DNA of 64,000 bases from Flavobacteriaceae bacterium GSB9 (lineage in GTDB: Bacteria > Bacteroidota > Bacteroidia > Flavobacteriales > Flavobacteriaceae): positions 2,604,001-2,668,000 of the forward strand of contig CP062007.1 in the NCBI GenBank assembly GCA_022749295.1. Reading direction: 5' to 3'. Of this stretch, positions 57,511-64,000 are shown in pieces. How positions within the stretch are numbered: the stretch's first letter is position 1; every line of letters starts with the position of its first letter. A program made the translations under genes and the position numbers. The notes under the pieces are model-generated. The model searched no databases. It was not told where the DNA came from and was given only the letters and a program-made list of their open reading frames with translations.

Positions 57511-58404
57511 TTGAGTAACTCAAAATCTTCATTAGCAACACCTTCTGTAATTTCAGATTTTAAGGAAATCACAAAAATGCGTTTGGCATTAAGCGTAGTG
57601 TTTTCATCACTTGCAGGCTATTTGTTGGGCGTAGAAACAGTTGATATAAAAACATTGGTTTTACTAGCCTTTGGAGGCTATTTTATGGTAGGTGCATCAA
57701 ACGCGTTCAACCAAATAATTGAAAAAGATTTGGATGCCTTGATGAACCGGACCAAAAACCGCCCAATCCCGTCGGGGCGCATGTCGGTAACCACCGCATT
57801 TATAATTGCTAGTGTTTTTACGGTGGCAGGTGTGGTTATTTTGTATACTATCAACAAACAAACGGCCATGTTTGGGGCTATTTCCATTTTTTTATATACT
57901 TGTGTTTACACCCCTTTAAAAACCAAAACACCTTTGGCGGTGTTTGTTGGGGCCATTCCAGGAGCCATTCCGTTTATGTTAGGCTGGGTGGCTGCCACTG
58001 ATGATTTTGGTATCGAGCCGGGTACATTGTTCGCACTGCAATTCTTTTGGCAGTTTCCACACTTTTGGGCGATTGGCTGGTTTTTGTACGACGATTATAA
58101 AAAAGGCGGATTTTACATGCTGCCCACTGGTAAGCAGGATAAAGGTACGGCTGTACAGACTATCATGTATACGATTTGGACTATTTTAGTGTCCATCATT
58201 CCAGTGTTTGGCTTTACAGGGCGATTGGAGTTATCTATAGTAGCTGCTGTGTTGGTACTGGTCACAGGTTTTTGGATGCTGTATTATGCCATACGACTGT
58301 TTAGAATTATGACCGAAAAAGCCGCCAAACAACTTATGTTGGTCAGTGTGTCGTACATCACTTTGGTACAGATTATTTATGTTATAGATAAATTTATTAG
58401 ATAA
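57511..58404 (+). CDS. ctaB: Protoheme IX farnesyltransferase (heme O synthase)
   Basis: UbiA-family membrane enzyme that attaches a farnesyl group to heme B, the first step to heme A for the aa3 oxidase. The 297-residue protein has nine predicted helices and the substrate motif NAFNQIIEKDLDALMNRTKNRP (DxxxD type). A TTG at 57511 is the start: it yields the usual N-terminal tail (FKEITKMRLALSV follows), and the promoter lies just upstream. The later in-frame ATG 57577 would cut into the first conserved helix. Confidence 0.93.
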   Translation: MSNSKSSLATPSVISDFKEITKMRLALSVVFSSLAGYLLGVETVDIKTLVLLAFGGYFMVGASNAFNQIIEKDLDALMNRTKNRPIPSGRMSVTTAFIIASVFTVAGVVILYTINKQTAMFGAISIFLYTCVYTPLKTKTPLAVFVGAIPGAIPFMLGWVAATDDFGIEPGTLFALQFFWQFPHFWAIGWFLYDDYKKGGFYMLPTGKQDKGTAVQTIMYTIWTILVSIIPVFGFTGRLELSIVAAVLVLVTGFWMLYYAIRLFRIMTEKAAKQLMLVSVSYITLVQIIYVIDKFIR

Positions 58405-58407
58405 ACT

Positions 58408-58989
58408 ATGGATTTAACACAAGGCACTCAAGAAGAAAAACATGCTAGAGCAAAGAAAATGATGCTTTGGTTTGGTATTATTTCGTTAATAATGTCGTTT
58501 ATGGGCTGGACCAGTGCTTTTATTGTTAGCAGTTCCAGACCAGATTGGTTAAAGGATTTTCAATTGCCCAATGCCTTTTTAATAAGTACAGTGGTTATTG
58601 TTTTAAGTAGTGTGACGTTTATTTTGGCCAAAAAAGCAATGAAGGCCAACAACCAAAAAGCAACATCGCTGTGGTTGATTGTTACTTTAACATTAGGCGT
58701 GGTTTTTATTTTCAACCAGTTTTCGGGCTTTCAGGAAATAATCGATTTGGGTTATAATTTTACTGGGCCAACCAGTAATGTAACCATGTCTTATATATAT
58801 TTAATAGCCGTTGTACATATTTTACACGTTATTGCTGGGCTAATATGCTTATTGGTGGTAATTTATAATCATTATAAACAAAAATATAACCCAACAAAAA
58901 TGCTAGGGTTTGAACTCGCAGCCACCTTTTGGCATTTTATAGATGTACTGTGGGTGTACCTCTTTTTGTTTTTATATTTTATTAGATAA
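58408..58989 (+). CDS. Cytochrome c oxidase subunit III, short form
   Basis: A 193-residue membrane protein with five predicted helices and the subunit III pattern (HARAKKMMLWFGIISLIMSF, HVIAGLICLLVVIYNHY, ELAATFWHFIDVLWVYLFLFLYF). It starts 3 bases after ctaB. A longer subunit III follows at 59036; both are kept in many Flavobacteriaceae, and their division of labour is not clear from the sequence. Confidence 0.9.
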   Translation: MDLTQGTQEEKHARAKKMMLWFGIISLIMSFMGWTSAFIVSSSRPDWLKDFQLPNAFLISTVVIVLSSVTFILAKKAMKANNQKATSLWLIVTLTLGVVFIFNQFSGFQEIIDLGYNFTGPTSNVTMSYIYLIAVVHILHVIAGLICLLVVIYNHYKQKYNPTKMLGFELAATFWHFIDVLWVYLFLFLYFIR

Positions 58990-58999
58990 ATAAATTGAT

Positions 59000-59007
59000 T
59001 ATTTTTG
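59000..59007 (+). promoter_or_regulatory. -7 box ahead of the long subunit III gene
   Basis: TATTTTTG lies 28 bases before the start codon in the 46-base gap between the two subunit III genes, so the second may be transcribed on its own. Confidence 0.55.
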
Positions 59008-59035
59008 TGCAACTTTTAAACAACAACCAATATAT

Positions 59036-60007
59036 ATGAGTACAGCAGTAGCAGAAGGCAAAACTTGGGGCGGTGGTAACCAGCCACTAAAAGCAAGTTA
59101 CGGTAAAATGATGATGTGGTTTTTCATCGTTTCCGATGCCTTAACATTTTCTGGCTTTTTAGCGGCCTACGGATTTTCAAGATTCAAATTTATTGACGAA
59201 TGGCCCATAGCCGATGAGGTGTTTACCCACGTACCGTTTTTGCACGGTCAAGAATTACCCATGATTTATGTGGCATTTATGACGTTCATTCTTATCATGT
59301 CTTCTGTAACCATGGTACTTGCAGTAGATGCGGGACACCATTTAAACAAAGGAAAAGTTACACTTTACATGTTTTTGACCATTATTGGTGGTTTAATTTT
59401 CGTCGGATCACAAGCTTGGGAATGGGCTACATTCATTAAAGGTGATTATGGTGCTGTACAAACAAAAGGTGGTAATATATTGCAATTTGTTGATACTGAT
59501 GGTCATCGTGTGGCCCTGAGAGATTTTGTAGTTGCCGATGCCCATGCAGAAAGAGTGCAACAAGAAAGTAGAAATGGGTTGTGGTTTGTAAGTGAAGGAA
59601 CATTGCCAACTTATACTGTTGAAGAGGTTCTGCATGGCTTAGAAAGTCATGAAAATGTTTTGGTTAGAACGCAAGACCTTACAGAAGAAGGTGAAAAAAC
59701 AGTACTTTCAAGAACCGAATCGTTAAAACAAATTAAGGAAAACGGTAGAGCCGTAGTTGAAGGAGCTAACCTTCACGTAAACGAATATGGTTCGCCGTTA
59801 TTTGCAGATTTCTTTTTCTTTATCACAGGATTCCATGGTTTTCACGTATTTTCTGGTGTAGTCATTAATATCATTATCTTTTTTAATGTGGTATTGGGTA
59901 CTTACGAAAGACGCAAGAGCTACGAAATGGTAGAAAAAGTAGGATTGTATTGGCACTTTGTAGATTTAGTGTGGGTATTTGTATTTACATTCTTCTACCT
60001 TGTATAA
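59036..60007 (+). CDS. Cytochrome c oxidase subunit III, long form with insertion
   Basis: 323 residues. The membrane core matches subunit III (MMMWFFIVSDALTFSGFLAAYGFSRF at 20-45; YWHFVDLVWVFVFTFFYLV at the end). Between helices 4 and 5 an extra soluble block of about 115 residues is inserted (about 140-250: QTKGGNILQFVDTDGHRVAL ... ANLHVNEYGSPLFAD). Such insertions occur in Bacteroidota; their role is not known. It would complete the CoxAB enzyme coded 27 kb upstream. Confidence 0.92.
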   Translation: MSTAVAEGKTWGGGNQPLKASYGKMMMWFFIVSDALTFSGFLAAYGFSRFKFIDEWPIADEVFTHVPFLHGQELPMIYVAFMTFILIMSSVTMVLAVDAGHHLNKGKVTLYMFLTIIGGLIFVGSQAWEWATFIKGDYGAVQTKGGNILQFVDTDGHRVALRDFVVADAHAERVQQESRNGLWFVSEGTLPTYTVEEVLHGLESHENVLVRTQDLTEEGEKTVLSRTESLKQIKENGRAVVEGANLHVNEYGSPLFADFFFFITGFHGFHVFSGVVINIIIFFNVVLGTYERRKSYEMVEKVGLYWHFVDLVWVFVFTFFYLV

Positions 60008-60061
60008 TAAATAATTTTTTTATTTCCTTGAAGAAGGAAATCTTTTAAATCATAGTAAAAA

Positions 60062-60442
60062 ATGGCACACGATCATAAATTAGAAATATTTAGAGGCGCT
60101 TTAAAGTTTAAATCCAATACCCAAAAAATTTGGGGTGTTTTAATCCTTTTATCCATTGTAACTGCCGTAGAGGTTGTTTTGGGTATTTACAAACCAGAGG
60201 TGCTTATGGGTAAGGTTTTGGGTATGAAAGGCCTTAACTGGATATTTATCATTCTTACTTTAGTAAAGGCGTATTACATTACTTGGGACTTTATGCACAT
60301 GCGAGACGAAACCAAAGGATTAAGACGTGCAGTGGTTTGGACTGGTATTTTCTTGATTCTTTACTTAATTTTTATTCTCTTGCAAGAAGGCGGTTATGTA
60401 TACAACGTGTACGACGAAGGGTTTATAAAAAGAGATTTTTAA
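60062..60442 (+). CDS. Cytochrome c oxidase subunit IV (prokaryotic type)
   Basis: A 126-residue membrane protein with three predicted helices (about 22-42, 55-75, 90-112). The pattern ITAVEVVLGIYKPEVL, LVKAYYITWDFMHMRDETKGLR matches the small bacterial subunit IV family. It closes the subunit genes of the cluster. Confidence 0.88.
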   Translation: MAHDHKLEIFRGALKFKSNTQKIWGVLILLSIVTAVEVVLGIYKPEVLMGKVLGMKGLNWIFIILTLVKAYYITWDFMHMRDETKGLRRAVVWTGIFLILYLIFILLQEGGYVYNVYDEGFIKRDF

Positions 60443-60496
60443 TCCTTTCAATTATAAATGGATTCTACTAGAATTTAAGTGTTAAATAAAAGTATT

Positions 60497-60522
60497 AAGG
60501 CGGTTTTTAAACCGCCTTTTTC
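60497..60522 (+). terminator. Terminator after subunit IV
   Basis: AAGGCGGTTT (60497-60506) and AAACCGCCTT (60509-60518) form a perfect 10-bp stem with two-base loop, then T run. The next promoter begins at once. Confidence 0.92.
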
Positions 60523-60530
60523 TATTTTTG
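60523..60530 (+). promoter_or_regulatory. -7 box of the SCO/DUF420 unit
   Basis: TATTTTTG directly follows the terminator and lies 36 bases before ATG 60567. The TTG at 60528, which could be read as a start codon, is part of this box. Confidence 0.65.
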
Positions 60531-60566
60531 CAGCGCGGTTTTAAGCTTCAAAAACCATTTGTTTTT

Positions 60567-61289
60567 ATGGATTACAAAAAAGTGAGTCGGTACGTTGTTT
60601 TGGGAATTCTGTTTTTTCTTCCTGTAACGTTTCTTCTGTTTCTTTATCCGGCCACCCATAACTATACACCGCTAGATATCGTTAACGAATCGGTTAGTGA
60701 TTTAGTAGAATTTACTTCAAATTCTGAAGAGAAAATCCTTTTAAGAGACCATATTACTGTGCTTGGTTTTGTAGGAGCAAACCCTATGAAAAGCGCAACA
60801 GGGGCATCAAATTTAAAGGAATTGGTTTACGATAAATTTAAGGGCTTCAAACGGTTTCAAATCGTTATTGTTGCACCCAAAGGAACCGAGGAGATAGCTG
60901 AGCAATTAAAAACTGAAATCAGTTCGTATGAAGATCTAAGGTTTTGGCATTTTGTTTTTGGTACACCCCAACAGATAATGTTGCTGTTCAATAGTTTGAA
61001 AATTGAAGAAAACCTTTTGGAAGATTTATCGACCGACCACGTGTTTATTGTGGATAAAGATTTGAACCAGCGCGGAAGATTAGACGATAGGGCAGACAAC
61101 GAACTGAAAAAGAACAAACCTGTTTACGGCTTAAATAGTTACGACTGTATTGAAGTAGCGGAAATAAAAAACAAAATGAGTGAAGACATGCGTATTTTGT
61201 TTACCGAATACAGGCAAAAGCGTAAAGGAGAGTTCAACTCTGAAACGCGTAGAGCAAACGATTTAAATAATAGCAATGAAAAAAACTAA
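60567..61289 (+). CDS. Membrane-anchored SCO/thioredoxin-like protein without copper ligands
   Basis: 240 residues from ATG 60567, with an N-terminal anchor helix (about 5-28, VVLGILFFLPVTFLLFLYP) and a periplasmic thioredoxin-like domain. The strands ITVLGFVGANPMK, FQIVIVAPKG, LRFWHFVFGTPQQIMLLFN and DHVFIVDKDLNQRGRLDDR follow the SCO pattern. However, the copper-binding CxxxC is absent (the position reads NPMKSAT) and the second-half His is replaced. It overlaps the start of a normal SCO gene by 14 bases. Inferred role: structural or regulatory partner of oxidase assembly. Confidence 0.75.
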   Translation: MDYKKVSRYVVLGILFFLPVTFLLFLYPATHNYTPLDIVNESVSDLVEFTSNSEEKILLRDHITVLGFVGANPMKSATGASNLKELVYDKFKGFKRFQIVIVAPKGTEEIAEQLKTEISSYEDLRFWHFVFGTPQQIMLLFNSLKIEENLLEDLSTDHVFIVDKDLNQRGRLDDRADNELKKNKPVYGLNSYDCIEVAEIKNKMSEDMRILFTEYRQKRKGEFNSETRRANDLNNSNEKN

Positions 61290-62019
61290 TTATTCATACA
61301 TTGGAATAGCCTTTATTATTTTGGTTTTTGGAATTATTTTCATTCCTAAAATTGTTGATAGAATTTCTGAAGGTGATATCAATAGAAAAGAAAGCCGAAG
61401 CGATTATGTTGATGACAATCAATCAACGTCTTCCGATTTGGCGTTTATTGAAATTAACGGCGTTCCTAAAAAAGTGCCTTCATTTTCTTTTACCAATCAA
61501 AATGGGGAAACAATAACCAACCAATATTATAAAGGTAAGGTATACGTTATTGAATTTTTCTTTACCACATGCCCAACTATTTGTCCTCGAATGAACAGAA
61601 ACCTCGTTCAAATTCAAAATACATTTAAAGATTTTTCAGATTTTGGGGTAGCATCGTTTAGCATTAACCCAGCGCATGATACACCAGAAGTCCTTAAAGC
61701 ATATGCCGAGCAATATGGTATTACTAATCCTAATTGGCATTTAATGACCGGAGATAAAGATGCCATTTACAAATTGGCTAACGAAGGATTTAATTTATAC
61801 ACAGCCGAAGAGGAAAGTGTAGCAGGCGGTTTTGAGCATTCTGGAAATTTTGCACTTATTGATAAAAATGGGTTTATACGGTCGAGAAAAGATGATTTTG
61901 GTAACCCTATAATTTATTACCGCGGTATCGCTTCTGAAGAAGAAAAGGTAGATGACGATGGTGCGCCAGAAGAAATAAGCTTGCTTAAAGAAGATATAAA
62001 AAAATTGCTAAATGAATAA
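61276..62019 (+). CDS. SCO family copper chaperone
   Basis: Membrane-anchored thioredoxin-like protein (247 residues) that delivers copper to the CuA site of cytochrome oxidase. The anchor helix (5-25) is followed by the SCO domain. Copper ligands Cys99 and Cys103 (CPTIC) and His188 (FEHSGNFALID) are all present. It partly overlaps its ligand-less relative upstream and DUF420 downstream (8 bases), so the three are coupled. CoxB with its CuA is coded at 28.8 kb. Confidence 0.92.
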   Translation: MKKTNYSYIGIAFIILVFGIIFIPKIVDRISEGDINRKESRSDYVDDNQSTSSDLAFIEINGVPKKVPSFSFTNQNGETITNQYYKGKVYVIEFFFTTCPTICPRMNRNLVQIQNTFKDFSDFGVASFSINPAHDTPEVLKAYAEQYGITNPNWHLMTGDKDAIYKLANEGFNLYTAEEESVAGGFEHSGNFALIDKNGFIRSRKDDFGNPIIYYRGIASEEEKVDDDGAPEEISLLKEDIKKLLNE

Positions 62020-62548
62020 TTCAAAAGAAATTTTAGACGAGAAGAAATATAACAAATTAATTTTGGTGTTATCTATTTTAATACCAGTAGTGGTTGCTGT
62101 TTTATTTGGTGTTAGAATACCTAATGTCGAACCTTTAAGTTTTTTGCCGCCTATTTATGCTACCATAAACGGTTTAACGGCTGTTATTTTGATTATTGCC
62201 TTTATTGCTATTAAGAATAAAAAATTGGTGCTACATGAAAATTTAATGACAACCGCTATTTGGTGTTCGGTTGCCTTTTTAGTGATGTATGTCGCTTACC
62301 ACATGACGAGTGACTCAACCAAATTTGGAGGCGAAGGCTTGGTGAAGTATGTTTACTATTTCATCTTGATTACGCATATATTGCTATCTATAATTATTAT
62401 TCCGTTTGTACTGATTACTTATGTGCGAGCCATTACCAATAACATAGAAAAGCATAAAAAAATAGCTAAAATAACATTTCCGTTATGGCTATATGTTGCT
62501 ATTTCTGGCGTTATTGTTTATATTATGATTTCACCTTATTACGCATAA
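62012..62548 (+). CDS. DUF420 membrane protein, oxidase-assembly associated
   Basis: 178 residues with five predicted helices. The DUF420 pattern is visible: LSFLPPIYATINGLTAVILIIAFIAIKNKKLVLHENLM and the conserved His residues in YHMTSDSTKF and LITHILLSIIIIPFVLITY. Homologues (CtaM/YozB type) sit beside SCO and oxidase genes, and some are needed for oxidase maturation. The overlap with SCO suggests the same here. Confidence 0.88.
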   Translation: MNNSKEILDEKKYNKLILVLSILIPVVVAVLFGVRIPNVEPLSFLPPIYATINGLTAVILIIAFIAIKNKKLVLHENLMTTAIWCSVAFLVMYVAYHMTSDSTKFGGEGLVKYVYYFILITHILLSIIIIPFVLITYVRAITNNIEKHKKIAKITFPLWLYVAISGVIVYIMISPYYA

Positions 62549-62550
62549 CA

Positions 62551-62769
62551 ATGAAACGAAAGGCTGTTTTTCTAATATGTGCTTTTGCTTTTTTTATAGA
62601 GACTAACGCCCAATGTGCTATGTGTCGTGCTGTTTTGGAAAGCGAAGAAGGACAAACCGCTGCCGAAGGCATTAACGACGGTATTGTTTATCTTATGGCC
62701 ATACCTTATATTTTGGTGGCAGGTATAGGCTATGTTATTTACCGTAAGTACAATACGTTAAAAAAGTAA
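62551..62769 (+). CDS. Small exported membrane protein with a CxxC pair
   Basis: A 72-residue protein starting at ATG 62551 (an upstream in-frame start would overlap DUF420 deeply). It has a signal-like helix (1-20, ending ETNAQ), then QCAMCRAVLESEEGQTAAEGIND and one C-terminal helix (about 46-66). The CAMC pair directly after the cleavage site could bind a metal or act in redox. It lies 2 bases after DUF420 and ends the oxidase-assembly unit. I do not recognise a named family. Confidence 0.75.
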   Translation: MKRKAVFLICAFAFFIETNAQCAMCRAVLESEEGQTAAEGINDGIVYLMAIPYILVAGIGYVIYRKYNTLKK

Positions 62770-62857
62770 TAAAAAGTTTTATTTGCGTTTTTTGTAACAT
62801 TTCTTTGTGTAGTTAGTCTTACTTTTAGGTTTTAAGGCCTACTAAATCAACAAGATT

Positions 62858-63559
62858 ATGTTAAAAATCCACCAACTCCACAAATCCTACCCTATAGGAG
62901 ATTCCAGTTTACATGTTTTAAAAGGTATAGACCTTGAAGTAGAAGAAGGTGAAATGGTCGCCATAATGGGCTCTTCGGGCTCAGGAAAATCTACCCTTTT
63001 AAATATCATAGGCATGCTGGATGAAGCCGATTCGGGTGAGTATATTTTGGATGGGTTGCCAATTAAAAACCTAACCGAAAAGAAGGCTGCCGTTTACAGA
63101 AATAAGTTTTTAGGTTTTATTTTTCAATCCTTCAATCTTATCAATTATAAGAATGCTTTAGAAAATGTAGCGCTTCCGCTGTATTATCAGGGAATGAAGC
63201 GTAAAGAACGTCAAGAAAAAGCCATGTTTCATTTAGAAAAAGTAGGTTTGGCGGAGTGGGCAAAACATTTGCCTAAAGAATTATCGGGCGGACAAAACCA
63301 ACGTGTGGCTATAGCTAGGGCATTGGCGGCAAACCCAAAACTGCTGCTTGCCGATGAGCCAACCGGTGCATTAGATACCAAAACTTCTTATGAAATCATG
63401 GATTTTATACAGCAATTAAACGATGAGGGAAAAACCATTTTAATGGTTACCCACGAGGAAGATATTGCCAATATGTGCAAACGAATCGTTAGACTCCGCG
63501 ATGGTGTAATCATGGAGGACAAAAAAGTCAATCAAGTAAGGGCACGCCAACATGTTTGA
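62858..63559 (+). CDS. MacB-type ABC transporter ATP-binding protein
   Basis: ATPase of 233 residues. Walker A GSSGSGKST (about 40), Q-loop FIFQSFNLI, signature LSGGQNQRVAIARAL (about 147) and Walker B LLLADEPTGALD (about 168) are complete, with the H-loop in MVTHEED. LolD/MacB-like features such as PTGALD place it in the family that exports peptides, lipoproteins or toxins using a MacB-type permease. The permease gene overlaps its stop by eight bases. Confidence 0.93.
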   Translation: MLKIHQLHKSYPIGDSSLHVLKGIDLEVEEGEMVAIMGSSGSGKSTLLNIIGMLDEADSGEYILDGLPIKNLTEKKAAVYRNKFLGFIFQSFNLINYKNALENVALPLYYQGMKRKERQEKAMFHLEKVGLAEWAKHLPKELSGGQNQRVAIARALAANPKLLLADEPTGALDTKTSYEIMDFIQQLNDEGKTILMVTHEEDIANMCKRIVRLRDGVIMEDKKVNQVRARQHV

Positions 63560-64000
63560 TTTAGACCTTTGGCGAGAAATACTCCAAAGTATCAATAAGA
63601 ACAGAACCAGAAGTTTATTGTCTGGTTTCACGGTGTCGTTTGCTATTCTTTTATTTGCCATTCTTTTTGGTATTGCTAATGGCTTGCAAAACTATTTTGC
63701 CGAAGCTTTTGGAACCGATGCCAATAATTCCATTATTATTTTTCCAGGAAGAACAACTAAGGCGCACGACGGACTTCAAGCAGGAAGACAAATTCAATTT
63801 AAAAACGACGATTATAATTTCATTTTAGATGAATTTGGCGACAAAGTGCAATACATAACAAGTAAAGTAAACCGAAGTGTTATGGCCACCTTTAAGGGCG
63901 AAAAGAATACGTATGAAATGCGGGCCGTACATCCAGAATATATGTTTATTGAAAATAATGTAGTCAGCGAGGGCAGGTATATCAACTTAAACGATTTACA
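63552..64000 (+). CDS. MacB-type ABC transporter permease, 5' part (cut by the window end)
   Basis: ATG 63552 overlaps the end of the ATPase gene. The visible 149 codons begin MFDLDLWREILQSINKNRTRSLLSG, then a first transmembrane helix (FTVSFAILLFAILFGIANGL) and the start of the large periplasmic MacB domain (FGTDANNSIIIFPGRTTKA). This is the normal start of a MacB_PCD/FtsX permease. The frame is open to the window end, so the remainder lies outside. Confidence 0.88.
   Translation, partial: MFDLDLWREILQSINKNRTRSLLSGFTVSFAILLFAILFGIANGLQNYFAEAFGTDANNSIIIFPGRTTKAHDGLQAGRQIQFKNDDYNFILDEFGDKVQYITSKVNRSVMATFKGEKNTYEMRAVHPEYMFIENNVVSEGRYINLNDL

Overview
The window is chromosomal DNA of a member of the Bacteroidota, almost certainly the family Flavobacteriaceae. 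The evidence is low GC, Bacteroidota-type promoters (TAnnTTTG -7 boxes) and a type IX secretion / gliding gene set: sprA, a RemB-like protein and a cargo C-terminal sorting domain. It also has alternative complex III joined to an aa3-type oxidase, and a SusC-like TonB-dependent receptor. The genus cannot be read from the sequence. No tRNA, rRNA or CRISPR array was seen.

Layout. 1-6.2 kb: RND multidrug efflux operon (GbsR/MarR-type regulator, adaptor, pump, outer-membrane factor), followed by a universal stress protein gene broken by one in-frame TGA and a TetR regulator. 7.75-12.4 kb: a scrambled accessory stretch. It holds a small conserved protein, a 3' scrap of a usp gene, a decayed 3' part of pheS, two tandem surface lipoproteins (thrombospondin type 3 / FISUMP), a shortened second copy of the small protein and an intact usp; two direct repeats of about 145 bp flank the middle. 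12.5-17.1 kb: rimP-nusA-infB with a terminator-like hairpin in its leader. 17.2-19.9 kb: a tail-collar protein, a T9SS cargo gene cut by a complete IS982-family element (17-bp inverted repeats, 7-bp target duplication), and a SPOR protein.

20.0-31.7 kb: alternative complex III (actABCDEF) with coxB and coxA, a complete quinol-to-oxygen electron route. 31.9-33.9 kb: ruvB and queG. 33.9-42.1 kb: a probable sucrose catabolic locus. A LacI repressor is divergent from a TonB receptor, secreted glutaredoxin-like protein, MFS sugar transporter, fructokinase and sucrose phosphorylase, with a 36-bp double operator between the two arms. 42.3-57.3 kb: maeB, ruvA, sprA, gcvH, a VanZ protein, two TonB proteins and a RemB-like barrel protein. 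57.5-62.8 kb: a second oxidase cluster (ctaB, two coxIII, a subunit IV, a SCO-like protein without copper ligands, SCO, DUF420, a small CxxC protein) supplying the subunits and assembly factors missing from the first. 62.9-64 kb: a MacB-type ABC exporter, cut by the window end.

Most of the window is ordinary core genome. The places most worth a second look are the 7.75-11.6 kb graveyard, the IS982 insertion with its start-codon hairpin, the double LacI operator and SusD-less sucrose locus, the rimP leader, and the Act subunit with a helix-hairpin-helix tail. I did not find a convincing wholly new multi-gene system.
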